Positions 63,901-64,000 of a stretch of DNA of 64,000 bases are shown here, piece after piece (the stretch's first letter is position 1; each line of letters begins with the position of its first letter). Source of the stretch: Acrasis kona (lineage: Eukaryota; Heterolobosea; Eutetramitea; Acrasida; Acrasidae). Under the pieces are notes generated by a model. It was not told the origin of the DNA, did not search any database, and was given only the letters and a program-made list of their open reading frames with translations. Location: the NCBI GenBank assembly GCA_026419775.2, contig JAOPGA020000946.1, forward strand, positions 1-64,000, given 5' to 3'. The position numbers and the translations under genes were made by a program.

Positions 63901-64000
63901 GGTATTGAGGTGGTCATGCTAACATTAAGATCGACGCTTAAGGAAGCATTGGGTGTTAGGCTGGAGATATAGAATTGATTCACAAAATAATAAGGTACAG
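57987..64000 (-). CDS. Giant TIG-repeat, Cys-rich, multi-span membrane receptor-like protein, partial
   Basis: About 2000 residues are in the window and the frame runs through the right edge, so signal peptide and N-terminus are outside. The ectodomain is a long array of beta-rich IPT/TIG-type repeats with many Asn glycosylation sites. Typical starts are IITEISPIITPRTDLYVSIL and ILSTITPNVSPTIGNTSIL. A Cys-rich stalk resembling GCC2/GCC3 or ephrin-receptor-like repeats follows (PCVACERGTFKPIEGTFNC, CNKCPLRTVSNPRSKSYFDC). Then come about nine to ten transmembrane helices (59820 to 58480). The cytosolic tail of 190 residues is charged, with repeated WxxxINPLxE motifs. Such TIG/Cys-rich/multi-TM proteins occur in several protists. 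No kinase or channel signature was recognised. Confidence 0.85.
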   Translation of the reverse strand, partial: VPYYFVNQFYISSLTPNASLSVDLNVSMTTSIPINNVPDLVITCSSSNVPVISIDYNTLVCNVQLNQLKVNQISVFVKSSKSFVKVSHNSLPLYAMKKLDVQYISPFAFQTANVTLDVKQSTSDLVLPFDNLYCVYLNKKTRASVLSNTTTLCTLDITQNDNVVTNVIPIHLFVDVGLYSFNLTNQPSLLVYHSPLLFIKHPTGLLNNQFDRDVSLVTNILLPNVYTGITYDVIGSFDYDSPMYLNTTNTMGSFVRSIILSSNNIKPWRSIPANVDLTLELSHSNSSEKIKWPMVSMLAIRSNPTIHMTYPYAITKTQVVNFVLDKLLNQNYTYQCNSTNTLNGQQILSNAIVNNSISSRLQCLVKGESTSSYSVSMLLNSPKGFYNNYSGSVIQLTYSQSTVYFIKPMYLSVSNLPIMSNSNFYISTLNQLPPPPTPYYNNYNYTVSFTERMFSSDNLPCVIDESRILKCKCPSFKSPSSYQVNLYIQNVFMMSFYPSVRFYNPPAIYNIRPNYVLVQNNNQPDVVMDLDNDIPRFAPVSVNWSCGDNLQSTSCVLSNRQLKCKTPFYNDLSCNYIQATLVIESIVIPQSTINVTLSNIDKMVIQSIKYNGELTPYQSTSISILGNNFIVNKDVTVAFYYKSNHRLLTTSKGVCNSKELITFSTPLLWSIPIQYPFQIYFEISFSNVEILNSNANTLTYQIPSSVIPNITSIVRSSGIIPIMLQNFKQVQNGDQLSIELYSDQFSLTLSCDSNPINKTCLVNSNDIPNTVPRLSFRVWANANQPVYVPFASDLEMVVKVPLINQITPDLLYTGVTKEITLYGDFRKLPKSPIILLQQGSDAQPLHVTNVMPTMLVLNQIDSVFISAPVIPKHSRFVSDITGQSTSIIHYRTGSNDPIEVLSTVVKMLPGYSITIISSIDTPGAYDSALSSKTTNMTIIGTNFPTHINTSLVLFSFSSQLETIVLDGDVLMLQIKSPSQLEVILPTFGNLSTMVNPVFPIDLEMGISFDRGYHFVKRMINIVTQVNPPIITEISPIITPRTDLYVSILGRKMDFVTSCKVSFKEYTYEAMVTNSSATVVNCLVPYWFVQNKNITTLTVTAINMYKESSTSDQLIYLHDSLILSTITPNVSPTIGNTSILILVENFLMNFPIYIKFGQFISRSKCTPHNNTAVTCDVISHNSGRVRIMLSHDRINWYAHGGLLQSNNDQDMSSTKTLNFYYEPCGAGYGSGRYDYPCVACERGTFKPIEGTFNCLSCLNDTYQSMSAQLSCNKCPLRTVSNPRSKSYFDCMCTPGFYYLGGDVNQPCAPCIDGAICDEYNMTIPKALPGFWHTKADPFNYVACFPSVACPGGGFDQCALGYNNLSRVCGECERGYYKWQNACRQCTEGAWYKLLLAVFGLAVITIIFFGISSTKVTHLSSISIAFGFWQILSIFSSFDVQWPVTISDSLTAASLANFNIDFLSPQCVFPEMTFVSKWILITCVPFYFLFAFIVLYLLGLLRAFIVNRTGKYVTLKYKRFKMEEDLSLFRFVSERFHYGSDDSKFKRYRYRLLYALCEFVLILLNMLIWCYNFSLWLIKDGATRRQSRIFLNKIVNSFTALISFLYLFIIQQASQIFVCTRQADMTSTMNASPDIQCSMSDPQWRTMVPLSIIIYVVFGLGYIVMFIVLYLYSKSLFRKENAIKNQIAEMEKSNQEGEILILEEKLEKVRNSFRNFKMEFKFLITRFKIKFFFWELAITGRKLAIAILNTFLPSMLVLIFGLLIMFLSLLLHMQTVPFKKKFHNLMEYIVLISIVLTLFFGLLFFVDDFPTPQFKSFCTVLAIIVIIVSTVIVCLMSVADFLIRRRKENEFERIRRERIREKFGDLQEQELEIEYRKFFPSVFHNVNKIEDQEEWIVEINPLLESKDDLDVDEWTMIINPLSEIVENTTCDYLELEKNKEIEFVPPFYISDAESENDGEDDPKTLNGIISDIFSMKRVRKNLKLVSVGGKKVVKKMRKKRIQTYQ

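Overview
The window is nuclear DNA from a free-living protist, most likely a heterolobosean amoeboflagellate (Naegleria/Acrasis-like). The lineage is an inference from gene content, gene density and intron style, not from a marker gene. Intergenic DNA is AT-rich and genes are packed tightly. Divergent starts can be 43-68 bp apart and convergent stops 13-25 bp apart. Introns are tiny, mostly 36-41 nt, with GTAAGT/GTATGT/GTTAGT donors. The housekeeping set is purely eukaryotic: EMC1, ATG101, XPB/ERCC3, DDX11, SRRM1, VPS39, SENP8, MGM101 and CCDC25. I saw no tRNA, rRNA, CRISPR array, transposase or retroelement.

Regions. 1-4.9 kb: a partial KCTD-like BTB gene, two small genes, a UBR-box/coiled-coil/PX gene broken by an apparent one-base frameshift, and two small hypothetical genes. 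5-10.3 kb: EMC1 (7 exons), a REEP/HVA22 protein, a membrane-anchored class II cyclic-nucleotide phosphodiesterase and a short longin protein. 10.3-17.3 kb: a kelch protein, a GH38 alpha-mannosidase with a membrane tail, a possible degenerate caspase-like protein, and ATG101. 17.4-25 kb: coiled-coil proteins, a small MIF4G protein, and a pseudo-hydrolase/7TM/RGS receptor. 25-33 kb: a multi-span membrane protein, MGM101, a small hypothetical gene, a DENN-PH protein and DDX11. 33-44.6 kb: CCDC25, XPB, a TEX9-like protein, an orphan helical protein, an MJ1316-domain protein, a CIPK-type kinase and a mitochondrial TPR protein. 44.6-46.4 kb is the most gene-poor stretch. 46.4-64 kb: SRRM1, SENP8, VPS39, a kynurenine-type aminotransferase, an F-box-like protein, a MORN-VPS9 protein, a secreted NCYNYA-motif protein and a giant TIG-repeat membrane protein running off the right edge.

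Themes. Many genes serve membrane traffic and endolysosomes (VPS39, DENN-PH, MORN-VPS9, longin, PX, REEP, EMC1, ATG101, mannosidase). A second group serves signalling (7TM-RGS, phosphodiesterase, CIPK, TIG receptor), and a third RNA/DNA processing. TEX9-like and CCDC13-like coiled-coil proteins suggest a centriole- or flagellum-forming stage.

The most interesting observations are the pseudo-hydrolase/7TM/RGS receptor, the UBR/coiled-coil/PX fusion, and a TTACAA/TTGTAA hexamer immediately upstream of most start codons. That hexamer appears once in the gap between several divergent gene pairs and looks like a core promoter element. Three coding regions carry apparent single-base frameshifts, which may be assembly errors. 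Exon boundaries were derived by hand from reading frames and splice signals. Several track-style starts at TTG/GTG were moved to the first ATG.
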